Positions 40,815 through 47,359 of a stretch of DNA of 47,359 nt are shown in pieces; within the stretch, counting starts at the first letter, position 1; every line of letters begins with the position of its first letter. The notes under the pieces were generated by a model that had not been told where the DNA came from, did no database searches, and worked only from the letters and a program-made list of their open reading frames with translations. This DNA is from Promicromonospora kroppenstedtii DSM 19349. GTDB lineage: Bacteria; Actinomycetota; Actinomycetes; Actinomycetales; Cellulomonadaceae. The translations under genes and the position numbers were made by a program. The DNA lies in NCBI RefSeq assembly GCF_000515355.1, contig NZ_KI911621.1, forward strand, positions 15,577 to 62,935, in the 5' to 3' direction.

Positions 40815-41558
40815 ATGGACTCTGCGACCGTGCACCGGATCCTCGTCACGGGTTCCGCCGACGGGCTGGGCCGCCTCGCGGCCGACACGCTCCTGACCGA
40901 GGGGCACGAGGTGGTGGTGCACGCGCGCGACCCGGACCGGGCGGAGGCCCTGCGGCCGCTGGTCGACCGCGGCGCTCATCTCGTGGTGGCCGACCTCGGC
41001 GAGCGGGACGCCGTCCGCGACCTCGCCGCCCGCCTGGCCGACGACGCCCCACTGGACGCGGTGATCCACAACGTCGGGGTGTGGAGCGGCCGGGCGGTCA
41101 TGCCGGTCAACATCGTGGCCCCGTACCTGCTCACGGCCCTGCTGCCGGATCCGCGGCGCCTGGTTTACCTGAGCAGCGGCTCGCACTACAGCGGTCGCCC
41201 GGTGCTCGACGGCGTCGACTGGCAGGGGCGGAAGCCGGGCTCGTACGGCGACAGCAAGCTGTACGTCACAGCCCTGGCGGCCGCCGTCGCGCGCGTGCGT
41301 CCGGGTGTGCTGAGCAACGCCGTCGACCCCGGGTGGGTGCCCACCCGCATGGGCGGGGCGGGCGCGCCGGACGATCTGGAGCTGGGCCACCGCACGCAGG
41401 AGTGGCTGGCGACGAGTGACGATCCGGAGGCGCTGACGACCGGTGGGTACTGGTACCACCGGGAGCGGCAGGAGCCGCATGCGGCGGCGCTGGACGTGGG
41501 GTTCCAGAACAGGCTGCTGGGGGCGCTGGAGAGGGAGACCGGCGTCGCGGTCGAGTAG
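40815..41558 (+). CDS. SDR-family oxidoreductase
   Basis: 247 residues. Rossmann start RILVTGSADGLGRLAADTLL (TGxxxGxG), NVG motif (HNVGVWSG) in place of NNAG, catalytic Ser in YLSSGSHYS and YGDSKLY (YxxxK). Late NAVDPGWVPTRMGG follows the usual PG motif. An NAD(P)-dependent alcohol/ketone oxidoreductase of the extended daunorubicin-ketoreductase-like group, possibly with altered N-terminal specificity. It begins 46 bp after the permease and may share its transcript. Confidence 0.88.
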   Translation: MDSATVHRILVTGSADGLGRLAADTLLTEGHEVVVHARDPDRAEALRPLVDRGAHLVVADLGERDAVRDLAARLADDAPLDAVIHNVGVWSGRAVMPVNIVAPYLLTALLPDPRRLVYLSSGSHYSGRPVLDGVDWQGRKPGSYGDSKLYVTALAAAVARVRPGVLSNAVDPGWVPTRMGGAGAPDDLELGHRTQEWLATSDDPEALTTGGYWYHRERQEPHAAALDVGFQNRLLGALERETGVAVE

Positions 41559-41693
41559 CGGTCTCCAGGTCGATCGGGCGGTCTTTCACAGCGCGATCTT
41601 GCTCCTCGCGCCCGAGGCCAGCGCTCGACCATAACCCCTGTGGGAAACTCCCCCGTGCGCTACGCAACCGTGGAGTCGTCCGACGGCGGGACG

Positions 41694-42473
41694 ATGACCG
41701 ACGTCCGCCCCTACCTTGCGTGGCTCGAGCAGCACGCCGACGAGCTACCACCAGGCGCCCGGACGTTCGCACTCCATCCGGAGCACTACGACTTCTCTCA
41801 TCAGTGGTGCCCGCGCAGCGCGTCGTTCGACCGCATGTCCACTCGGCACACCGACGACGGCGTCGAGGTCGTCCTGGTCCTGGCCGCGTGGGGCGAGGCG
41901 CCGCCCGAGTTCGTCGTGCGGTACCACGGTGTGTCCCACATCGAGCTGGACGGCGACCAGGATGACGACATGCGCTCGAACCTCATGGCCGACGAGCTGC
42001 TGCCACACGCCGACGGCGTGAGCCACGAGCTGGAGTTCACCAACCGCACCATCACCGTCGTCGCGCGCGACCTGACGGCGGGGTGGCGCGGCAAGGCCGG
42101 ACCGGAGAGTCCTCGCGATCCCGGCGACGACGCTGGCGAGGTGAGCCTCGCGACGCTGGTCTGGCATCTCCAGCATCGACCTCGCATGTTCGTCATGGAC
42201 GACTCGTTCGCCACGCTGGCCGCGTTCGTCGGCGGCTTCGACTGGGCCCGAGAACGACTCCTGCGTGGCTTCTCGCGTTGGCTCCACGACCGGCTCAGGA
42301 CCTGCGGTCCCAATATCGTCTGGGAGCGCCACATCGTGGAGGCGGTCGTTCCGCCTGAACGGCAGGACGTCAGGCAGCGCGACCTGACCGCGGAGGAGGA
42401 CACCGCGGCGTGCGCACTCGCCCTGGATCTGCTCAGCACGTACCTTGCCGAACGCGGCGACGTCGCGGAATGA
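41694..42473 (+). CDS. Hypothetical protein
   Basis: 259 residues from ATG 41694; GTG 41640 would add 18 residues and cannot be excluded. No family recognised. Features: an early acidic segment (YLAWLEQHADELPPGARTF), strands VEVVLVLAAWGEAPPEFVVR and HELEFTNRTITVVARDLTAG, then a helical C-terminal half rich in Trp and Arg (DWARERLLRGFSRWLHDRLR). No signal peptide or membrane segment, so probably cytoplasmic. The next small gene begins one base after its stop, so both are likely one operon. Confidence 0.65.
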   Translation: MTDVRPYLAWLEQHADELPPGARTFALHPEHYDFSHQWCPRSASFDRMSTRHTDDGVEVVLVLAAWGEAPPEFVVRYHGVSHIELDGDQDDDMRSNLMADELLPHADGVSHELEFTNRTITVVARDLTAGWRGKAGPESPRDPGDDAGEVSLATLVWHLQHRPRMFVMDDSFATLAAFVGGFDWARERLLRGFSRWLHDRLRTCGPNIVWERHIVEAVVPPERQDVRQRDLTAEEDTAACALALDLLSTYLAERGDVAE

Positions 42474-42474
42474 C

Positions 42475-42777
42475 GTGGGCGCGTTCAACTCGCTCGATGT
42501 GACGACCGACTGCCCGGCGTGCCAGACGACCGCACCGCGCGAGATTCAGTTCCGGTACGGCACGGTCTGGCAGTACCGCTATCAGCTGGGCGACGCCCTG
42601 CGCTGGGACCGTGACCATGTCGGGGACCCCGACGCGTCCGGCGTCGTCCTGGATGGCTGGCTGTGCGAGTGCCCAGACTGCGACCACGACGGGCGGATCG
42701 CGGTCTATGTACGCAAGAACGTGCTCATCGCGGTCGGCCCCGTCGAGGATGTGCCGCAGCTCGCCGAGCTCGAGTGA
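42475..42777 (+). CDS. Small putative zinc-binding hypothetical protein
   Basis: 100 residues from GTG 42475, directly after the preceding stop; a TTG at 42445 is the other option. Two Cys pairs, DCPACQT and CECPDCD, about 50 residues apart could bind one zinc. The rest is a small beta-rich domain (EIQFRYGTVWQYRYQLGDAL, GRIAVYVRKNVLIAVGPV). Function unknown. Such proteins are often found beside an unrelated partner as a two-gene module. Confidence 0.65.
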   Translation: MGAFNSLDVTTDCPACQTTAPREIQFRYGTVWQYRYQLGDALRWDRDHVGDPDASGVVLDGWLCECPDCDHDGRIAVYVRKNVLIAVGPVEDVPQLAELE

Positions 42778-42849
42778 CTGGCTCTGCCCCACGATCTAGG
42801 CGGCATCATTCTCAAGGCCGACAGCAATTCCGATGAACGGATGGGATTC

Positions 42850-43392
42850 ATGAACGACGACCTCCGTCGACGACCCCTGACCTACACCGGCGTCGGCAGC
42901 ACAGCCCCCGCAGCCGAACAGTGGCCGCCGCCCGCAGGGTGGCGCGCCTACGAACACACGGTCCGGCTGGGTTCCGGAACCGACCTCTGGGACACGGCCT
43001 CGTCGGTGGTCCTCTCCTGGGGCATCAAGACCCGCAGCGGGTTCACCGTGCAACCGGCGCTCGAGGCCGGACGTAGCGCACGACAGGGCGAGCGCTACTG
43101 GCTCGTCGCACGCATCGGACCCTTCCGCGTACGAGAGCCGGTCGAGATCATCGCAACGGTCTCGACCGGCAACCGGGCCGCGCTTTCCTACGGCACCCTG
43201 GACGGCCATCCGGTCTCCGGCGAAGAAGCATTCATCGTCCACCGGGACGACAACGGGAACGTGAACCTCACGCTGCGCTCCCTCACTCACGCCGGCCGGG
43301 GCATGTGGCGCGGACTCTTCCCGTTGATCCTGGTCGCTCAGCGCATCTATCGACGGCGGTACCTGCGCGCGCTCCGGCCCGGCGACAGTTGA
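42850..43392 (+). CDS. DUF1990-family protein
   Basis: 180 residues from ATG 42850; ATG 42841 in the same frame is possible. It has the DUF1990 pattern: PLTYTGVGSTAP near the start, PPPAGWRAYEHTVRLGSGTD, LSWGIKTRSGFTV, FRVREPVEIIATVS, and ALSYGTLDGHPVSGEEAFIV. The final helix is basic (RIYRRRYLRALRPG). The family has no established function. Probably cytoplasmic. Confidence 0.82.
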   Translation: MNDDLRRRPLTYTGVGSTAPAAEQWPPPAGWRAYEHTVRLGSGTDLWDTASSVVLSWGIKTRSGFTVQPALEAGRSARQGERYWLVARIGPFRVREPVEIIATVSTGNRAALSYGTLDGHPVSGEEAFIVHRDDNGNVNLTLRSLTHAGRGMWRGLFPLILVAQRIYRRRYLRALRPGDS

Positions 43393-43460
43393 GTACCGTT
43401 TGAGACTCGGAGCCTGCCCCGTGCTGGCCACGGCACGATCGGCACGAGTTGGAAGGTCTG

Positions 43461-43685
43461 ATGTTCGCGATAAGTCCGGCGGAGTGGGTCGTCCTCGTCG
43501 TATGGGTCGCGGGGGTTGCGGCTGCGGTCTATTCAGTGCGAGGAAACGTCTTGCTCAGCCGCCGCCTGCTGGTGCTGACAGTCGCCACGTTCCTGCCTCT
43601 CGTCGGTTCGATCGTGGGTTTCGTACTGGCGGTTCTCCGGTTCAGGCAGGACCGGTCAGCAGAGTGCGAAAATGTGTCGGATTGA
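43461..43685 (+). CDS. Small membrane protein, PLDc_N-like
   Basis: 74 residues from ATG 43461, with GGAAGG ahead. Two membrane helices (WVVLVVWVAGVAAAVYSVRG and LTVATFLPLVGSIVGFVLAV) separated by a short basic loop, the layout of PLDc_N/immunity-like small proteins. Its end overlaps the first codons of the open frame for the next gene by 14 bases, though the true start of that gene is probably later. Confidence 0.62.
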   Translation: MFAISPAEWVVLVVWVAGVAAAVYSVRGNVLLSRRLLVLTVATFLPLVGSIVGFVLAVLRFRQDRSAECENVSD

Positions 43686-43725
43686 CGGCCTGGCACATTG
43701 GTCTCGGCACATCGCGGCCCCACAC

Positions 43726-44325
43726 GTGAGCGCCCCGCTCCGAATGTGGTGCCTCCGCCACGCCGAGTCCGAGAACGTCACCGCCGCCCTCGCCGGCGCC
43801 CTGCCGAACGCACCGCTCACCGCGCACGGACGTGAGCAGGCCCTCCGCACCGCCCACACCCTGGCGGGCGAGCCGATCAGCAATGTCTATGCCAGCCCCG
43901 CCAGACGAGCCCTCGAGACAGCACGACCCCTCGCCACAGCAATCAACCTCCAGGTCGAACCGGTACCCGAGCTCGTCGAGATCGGCATCGGGCAGCACGA
44001 CGGCAGCAGCGACCCCGCCGTACGCGCACGCACGGCCGAGGTCCTCCGCGCCTGGGTCGTCGACGGCCGCCTCGACGAGCGGGTCGCCGACGGCGAGACC
44101 GGCCACGAGGTCCTCGCCCGGACAACAACGGCCCTTCAGCGCATCGCCGGACGACACGAGGGCGAGACCGTCGCCGTCGTCGGTCACGTCGGCAGCCTGA
44201 CCCTCGCCCTGAGCCGGCTGTGCTCGCTCGGCGCCTCCGTGTGGGGAGCGCCGCTCCCCCACGCCGAGCCGTTCCTCGTCGAGTGGGACGACGGCGGATG
44301 GAACTGTCCCGCCTGGCCGGCGTGA
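43726..44325 (+). CDS. Histidine phosphatase (phosphoglycerate-mutase-like)
   Basis: About 199 residues from GTG 43726; ATG 43672 and ATG 43744 share the frame. The phosphohistidine motif is CLRHAESEN (RHxE type), followed by LTAHGREQALRTAHTLA, VYASPARRALETARPLA, LVEIGIGQHDG and the second His in VAVVGHVGSLTLALSRL. Family members act on sugar phosphates, nucleotides or cofactors. No hint at the substrate here. Confidence 0.85.
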   Translation: MSAPLRMWCLRHAESENVTAALAGALPNAPLTAHGREQALRTAHTLAGEPISNVYASPARRALETARPLATAINLQVEPVPELVEIGIGQHDGSSDPAVRARTAEVLRAWVVDGRLDERVADGETGHEVLARTTTALQRIAGRHEGETVAVVGHVGSLTLALSRLCSLGASVWGAPLPHAEPFLVEWDDGGWNCPAWPA

Positions 44326-44478
44326 CCACACTTCTGGGCCCACAGGCCCACCTTCGGGCGAAGGACTGGCGTTCACCCATATTTCACCCGTTAGGGTGTC
44401 CGACGTTGCCAGTCCGTGACCGCGCTCACAGGTCGCCTCCGGTGCGCGTGTCCGAACAACCACACCCAGGAGCTACGC

Positions 44479-46032
44479 ATGAGCTTTGCCGATTCCATCG
44501 GCACCGTGAACGAGCTGATCTGGTCGATCCCGCTGATCGCCCTGTGTCTTCTCGCCGGTCTGTACTTCTCCCTCCGTACCGGCTTCCTCCAGGTGCGCCA
44601 CATCCCCGACATGGTCGCCCAGCTCAAGAAGGGCGAGAAATCGGAGGACGGCACGTCCTCCTTCCAGTCCCTGATGATGTCGCTCGCCGGCCGCGTGGGC
44701 GTGGGGAACATCGCCGGCGTCGCGACGGCGATCGCCTTCGGCGGTCCCGGGGCCGTCTTCTGGATGTGGACGTCCGCATTCCTGGGCGCCGCCACGTCCT
44801 TCATCGAGTGCACGCTCGGCCAGATCTACAAGGAGAAGGACCCGGACACCGGTGAGTACCGCGGTGGCCCGGCGTACTACTTCGAGAAGGCCTACAAGCA
44901 CAAGGCCCGTGGCCTCTCGCTGGCCTACGGGATCCTCTTCGCGGTCGTCACCATCCTCGCGATGAGCTTCTTCCTCCCGGGTGTGCAGGCCAACGGCATG
45001 GCGTCGGCGATCGACACCGCGTGGGGTGTCCCCACCTGGGTGACCGCCATCGGCCTGGTGATCCTGCTGGGCTTCATCGTCATCGGTGGCGTCAAGCGCA
45101 TCGCGAACTTCGCGGTGGTCGTCGTCCCCGTGATGGCCCTGCTCTACATCCTCATCGCGGTCATCGTCTTCTTCGTCAACTTCACCGAGATCCCGCAGGT
45201 GTTCGGGCTGATCTTCGGCAGCGCCTTCGGCGTCCAGCCGGTGTTCGGGGCGATCATCGGCCTCGCGATCAAGTGGGGCGTGCAGCGCGGCATCTACTCC
45301 AACGAGGCGGGTCAGGGCACCGGGCCGCACGCGGCTGCGGCCGCCGAGGTCTCGCACCCGGCCAAGCAGGGCTTCGCACAGTCCTTCGCGGTGTACGTCG
45401 ACACGCTGTTCGTCTGCTCCGCGACCGCGTTCATCATCATCTCGACGGGCATGTACAACACTTTCGCGGGCGAGGTCTGGCCGAGCGACGTGATCCAGGA
45501 GGGTGGCGGCGGGCTGAGCAGCGACGTGGAGCCCGGACCGGGCTTCGTGCAGCAGGGCCTCGACTCGGTGTTCCCGGGTGCCGGCCCCACGTTCATCGCC
45601 GTCGTCCTCTCGTTCTTCGTGTTCACCACGATCGTGGCGTACTACTACATGGCCGAGACCAACCTGAACTACCTGACCCGCAAGATGACCAACCGCCTGG
45701 CGGCGCGCGCCATGCAGCGCGCGCTACAGGCCCTGGTGCTGGTCTCGGTGGCCTACGGCGCGGTGACCACCGCAGGGGCGGCCTGGGGTCTCGGCGACAT
45801 CGGCGTCGGCTCGATGGCCTGGCTGAACATCGTGGGCATCCTGTTCCTCCAGGGTCCTGCACTGAAGGCGCTGAAGGACTACCGGGAGCAGAAGAAGCGG
45901 GGGCTCGACCCGCAGTTCGACCCGCGGCGGCTCGGCATCGAGAACGCGACGTTCTGGGAGGACCGCGCCGACGGCCGGCTCCGGAGCGGAGCCGTCGGGG
46001 AGCCGACGGCGAAGCAGCTCGACCGCGACTGA
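44479..46032 (+). CDS. AGCS-family sodium:alanine/glycine symporter
   Basis: 517 residues from ATG 44479, with AGGAG seven bases ahead. About eleven membrane segments. Family motifs seen: SLAGRVGVGNIAGVATAIAF, GGPGAVFWMWTSAFLGAATS, and WGVQRGIYSNEAGQGTGPHA. It imports small neutral amino acids with Na+. Typical length is 450-550 residues. A strong stem-loop follows the stop. Confidence 0.95.
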   Translation: MSFADSIGTVNELIWSIPLIALCLLAGLYFSLRTGFLQVRHIPDMVAQLKKGEKSEDGTSSFQSLMMSLAGRVGVGNIAGVATAIAFGGPGAVFWMWTSAFLGAATSFIECTLGQIYKEKDPDTGEYRGGPAYYFEKAYKHKARGLSLAYGILFAVVTILAMSFFLPGVQANGMASAIDTAWGVPTWVTAIGLVILLGFIVIGGVKRIANFAVVVVPVMALLYILIAVIVFFVNFTEIPQVFGLIFGSAFGVQPVFGAIIGLAIKWGVQRGIYSNEAGQGTGPHAAAAAEVSHPAKQGFAQSFAVYVDTLFVCSATAFIIISTGMYNTFAGEVWPSDVIQEGGGGLSSDVEPGPGFVQQGLDSVFPGAGPTFIAVVLSFFVFTTIVAYYYMAETNLNYLTRKMTNRLAARAMQRALQALVLVSVAYGAVTTAGAAWGLGDIGVGSMAWLNIVGILFLQGPALKALKDYREQKKRGLDPQFDPRRLGIENATFWEDRADGRLRSGAVGEPTAKQLDRD

Positions 46033-46039
46033 CCCGGAC

Positions 46040-46073
46040 CGGCCCAGGCCAGAGAACGCTCTGGCCTGGGCCG
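46040..46073. terminator. Bidirectional terminator between convergent genes
   Basis: CGGCCCAGGCCAGAG, loop AACG, then the exact 15-base complement. It fills the gap between the symporter stop (46032) and the stop of the convergent DUF2625 gene (46075), so it can serve both. Confidence 0.85.
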
Positions 46074-46074
46074 A

Positions 46075-46830
46075 TCAGACCCGGTCGCCGAACTTCCCCA
46101 GCGGCCCGAGGTCAGCACCGTCGATCTGCGCGGCAGTGGACCGAGCGAGCCCGACCAGCTCCGCCATCGGCACCACGGCCCTGCTGGTGGCGGCAAGATC
46201 CACGTGCGCCTCCTTGGTCCAGAGCGGCGGGAAGAAGTTCAGGCCGCTGTCACCGCTGAGATCACGGGTCTCGGCCTCCCAACCGGTCCAGCGCAGGCCC
46301 TCCGTGAAGTCGGCCAGTCCGCCGTCGAGCACCCACGCGAGCCACGCCGCGTGGCCGGCCTCCAACCGCTCCCACTGGAGAGTGTCCGGCGCGAGGTAGA
46401 TCATCTCTCCGGGATTCCCGGGCCGTCCGACGCCGTCGGGGTCGGTCCCGTTGAGCACGAAGGTCCCGCCGAGGGCGTCGTGGGCCACGACGATCCCCAG
46501 CGCCGCGGACCAGTCAGCGGTGGGTACCGGCGGGAAGTCGTTCACCGCGGCCAAACCGGGCAGCCTGGCGGGCGGCTGCTGCCCGAAGACGTCCGGCGCG
46601 GGGCTCCCGTACACGCGCAACCAGCCGTGATCGATCAGGAGCCCGCCCGTGTGCACGACGAGGGCGCCGAGGTAGGACTTCGTCGTGACCTGGAGCTGCT
46701 CGAGGGTGCGCCGGCTGGTCGCGTCGTCGGGCGCGAGGATCTCGACGGGGACCGAGGCCTCGGCCACGCGCCGCCGCAGCTCCGGCCAGGCGGGTTCCTG
46801 CGTGGCGGTCAGGTTCTCGAACAGTCGCAC
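46075..46830 (-). CDS. DUF2625-family protein
   Basis: 251 residues from GTG 46830; a TTG at 46863 is possible but weaker. DUF2625 pattern: PAWPELRRRVAEASVPVEIL near the start, TTKSYLGALVVHTGGLLIDH, LRVYGSPAPDVFG and FEGLRWTGWEAE-like late segment (FTEGLRWTGWEAETRDLSG). No signal or membrane helix. Function of the family is unknown; members sit near diverse stress and transport genes. Confidence 0.8.
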   Translation of the reverse strand: MRLFENLTATQEPAWPELRRRVAEASVPVEILAPDDATSRRTLEQLQVTTKSYLGALVVHTGGLLIDHGWLRVYGSPAPDVFGQQPPARLPGLAAVNDFPPVPTADWSAALGIVVAHDALGGTFVLNGTDPDGVGRPGNPGEMIYLAPDTLQWERLEAGHAAWLAWVLDGGLADFTEGLRWTGWEAETRDLSGDSGLNFFPPLWTKEAHVDLAATSRAVVPMAELVGLARSTAAQIDGADLGPLGKFGDRV

Positions 46831-46910
46831 CGCTCGATCGTAGTCGCGCGGCGGGTGCCGCAACGGGAGCGGGTTGACCCTCGACCCGCTCGACCCTCCA
46901 GGGTCCAGCC

Positions 46911-47359
46911 ATGCCCACTCCGCTCCCCCGCACCTGGCTCGTCTTCCTCGCCGCGAGCACCCTCAGCCAGCTCGGCGACTCCGTCCTCTGGTTCGCCCTC
47001 GGCTGGGCCGCGGCGTCGCACGGCGGCCAGGTGGCCGCGCTCGTCCTGACGGCTTCCGGCCTGCCCCGCCTGATCCTGGTGCTGGTGGGCGGCTCCGTCG
47101 CGGACCGCGTCGGCGCCCGACGCCTGCTCCTGTGCACCGAGGCCGTCATGGTCGTGATCTGTCTCGCTCTCGCCTTCGGTCTGGACGCCACCGGTCCGAC
47201 GCCGTGGCTTCTCGCCGCCGCCGGCCTGGCCTCCGGCGTGGTCTCGGCGTTCTCCCTGCCCGCCCTGGGCTCGATGCCCCGCCGCCTGGTCGACGACGCC
47301 GCGCTCCCCCGCGCGCTGGCCCTCCGTCAGGGCCTGGGCCAGACCGTGCTGCTCGCCGG
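46911..47359 (+). CDS. MFS transporter, N-terminal part (truncated by window)
   Basis: From ATG 46911 to the window edge, about 149 residues. Four hydrophobic segments with the MFS loop motif between helices 2 and 3 (GGSVADRVGARRLLLCTEAV; G...DR.GRR). It resembles enterobactin-exporter-like MFS pumps. The substrate cannot be told from this part. Confidence 0.82.
   Translation, partial: MPTPLPRTWLVFLAASTLSQLGDSVLWFALGWAAASHGGQVAALVLTASGLPRLILVLVGGSVADRVGARRLLLCTEAVMVVICLALAFGLDATGPTPWLLAAAGLASGVVSAFSLPALGSMPRRLVDDAALPRALALRQGLGQTVLLA

Noticed and set aside
41694-43685. Polymorphic toxin/immunity cluster
   Set aside because: A run of small hypothetical genes with a zinc-binding and a two-helix membrane protein looked suggestive, but there is no toxin, no secretion signal and no repeat-rich carrier protein.

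Overview
The window is high-GC DNA with SD-led genes, GTG starts and short overlaps. A secreted GH6 cellulase, a GH16 glucanase and a LacI-type regulator behind a CebR-like box point to a cellulolytic actinobacterium, probably Micrococcales (Cellulosimicrobium/Isoptericola/Cellulomonas-like). The genus is inferred, not shown.

Layout. 1-1258: chromosomal edge with a LysR-family fragment and a SnoaL-like protein. 1259-1329: a complete tRNA-Gly(TCC). 1289-25189: a 23.9-kb integrated element bounded by a 107-bp perfect direct repeat (attL/attR) that covers the 3' half of the tRNA and its terminator. It carries a tyrosine integrase with an inserted Lsr2-like helix motif, a tandem-HTH excisionase-like protein, an array of four structure-conserved 44-bp hairpin units, and a cargo set of S1-domain protein, CutA, HTH-TPR regulator, HAD phosphatase, radical SAM enzyme with a Cys-rich tail, AAA ATPase and APH-like kinase. 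Next comes a defence-like segment: DUF1883-TIR protein, three-gene ABC-3C system, membrane-anchored nuclease-like protein, IS1634-type transposase relic, helical protein, and a two-gene unit with a PD-(D/E)XK-like protein. It ends with a MobF relaxase-helicase and a DUF6924 protein. No type IV secretion or replication genes are seen, so it reads as an integrative mobilizable element.

25190-31236: directly beyond attR lies a diverged copy of the element's own left end, which suggests that an older related element once occupied the same tRNA. Beyond it, all on the minus strand, is a complete lasso-peptide cluster in the order A-C-B1-B2-M. Its PIMT-like methyltransferase and predicted core GQGKNDTADMKKYYY (D9 for the ring, D6-T7 inside the ring) fit the aspartimide-bearing lasso class. 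Upstream on the same strand is a compact operon of HTH-SLOG protein, RibD-type reductase and deaminase.

31438-47359: ordinary chromosomal content. Two overlapping PAP2 phosphatases, the GH6/GH16/LacI cellulolytic locus, an ECF sigma factor fused to a membrane and extracellular domain, a DrrAB-like ABC exporter with an SDR, several small hypothetical proteins, a histidine phosphatase, an AGCS amino-acid symporter, a DUF2625 protein and the start of an MFS transporter.
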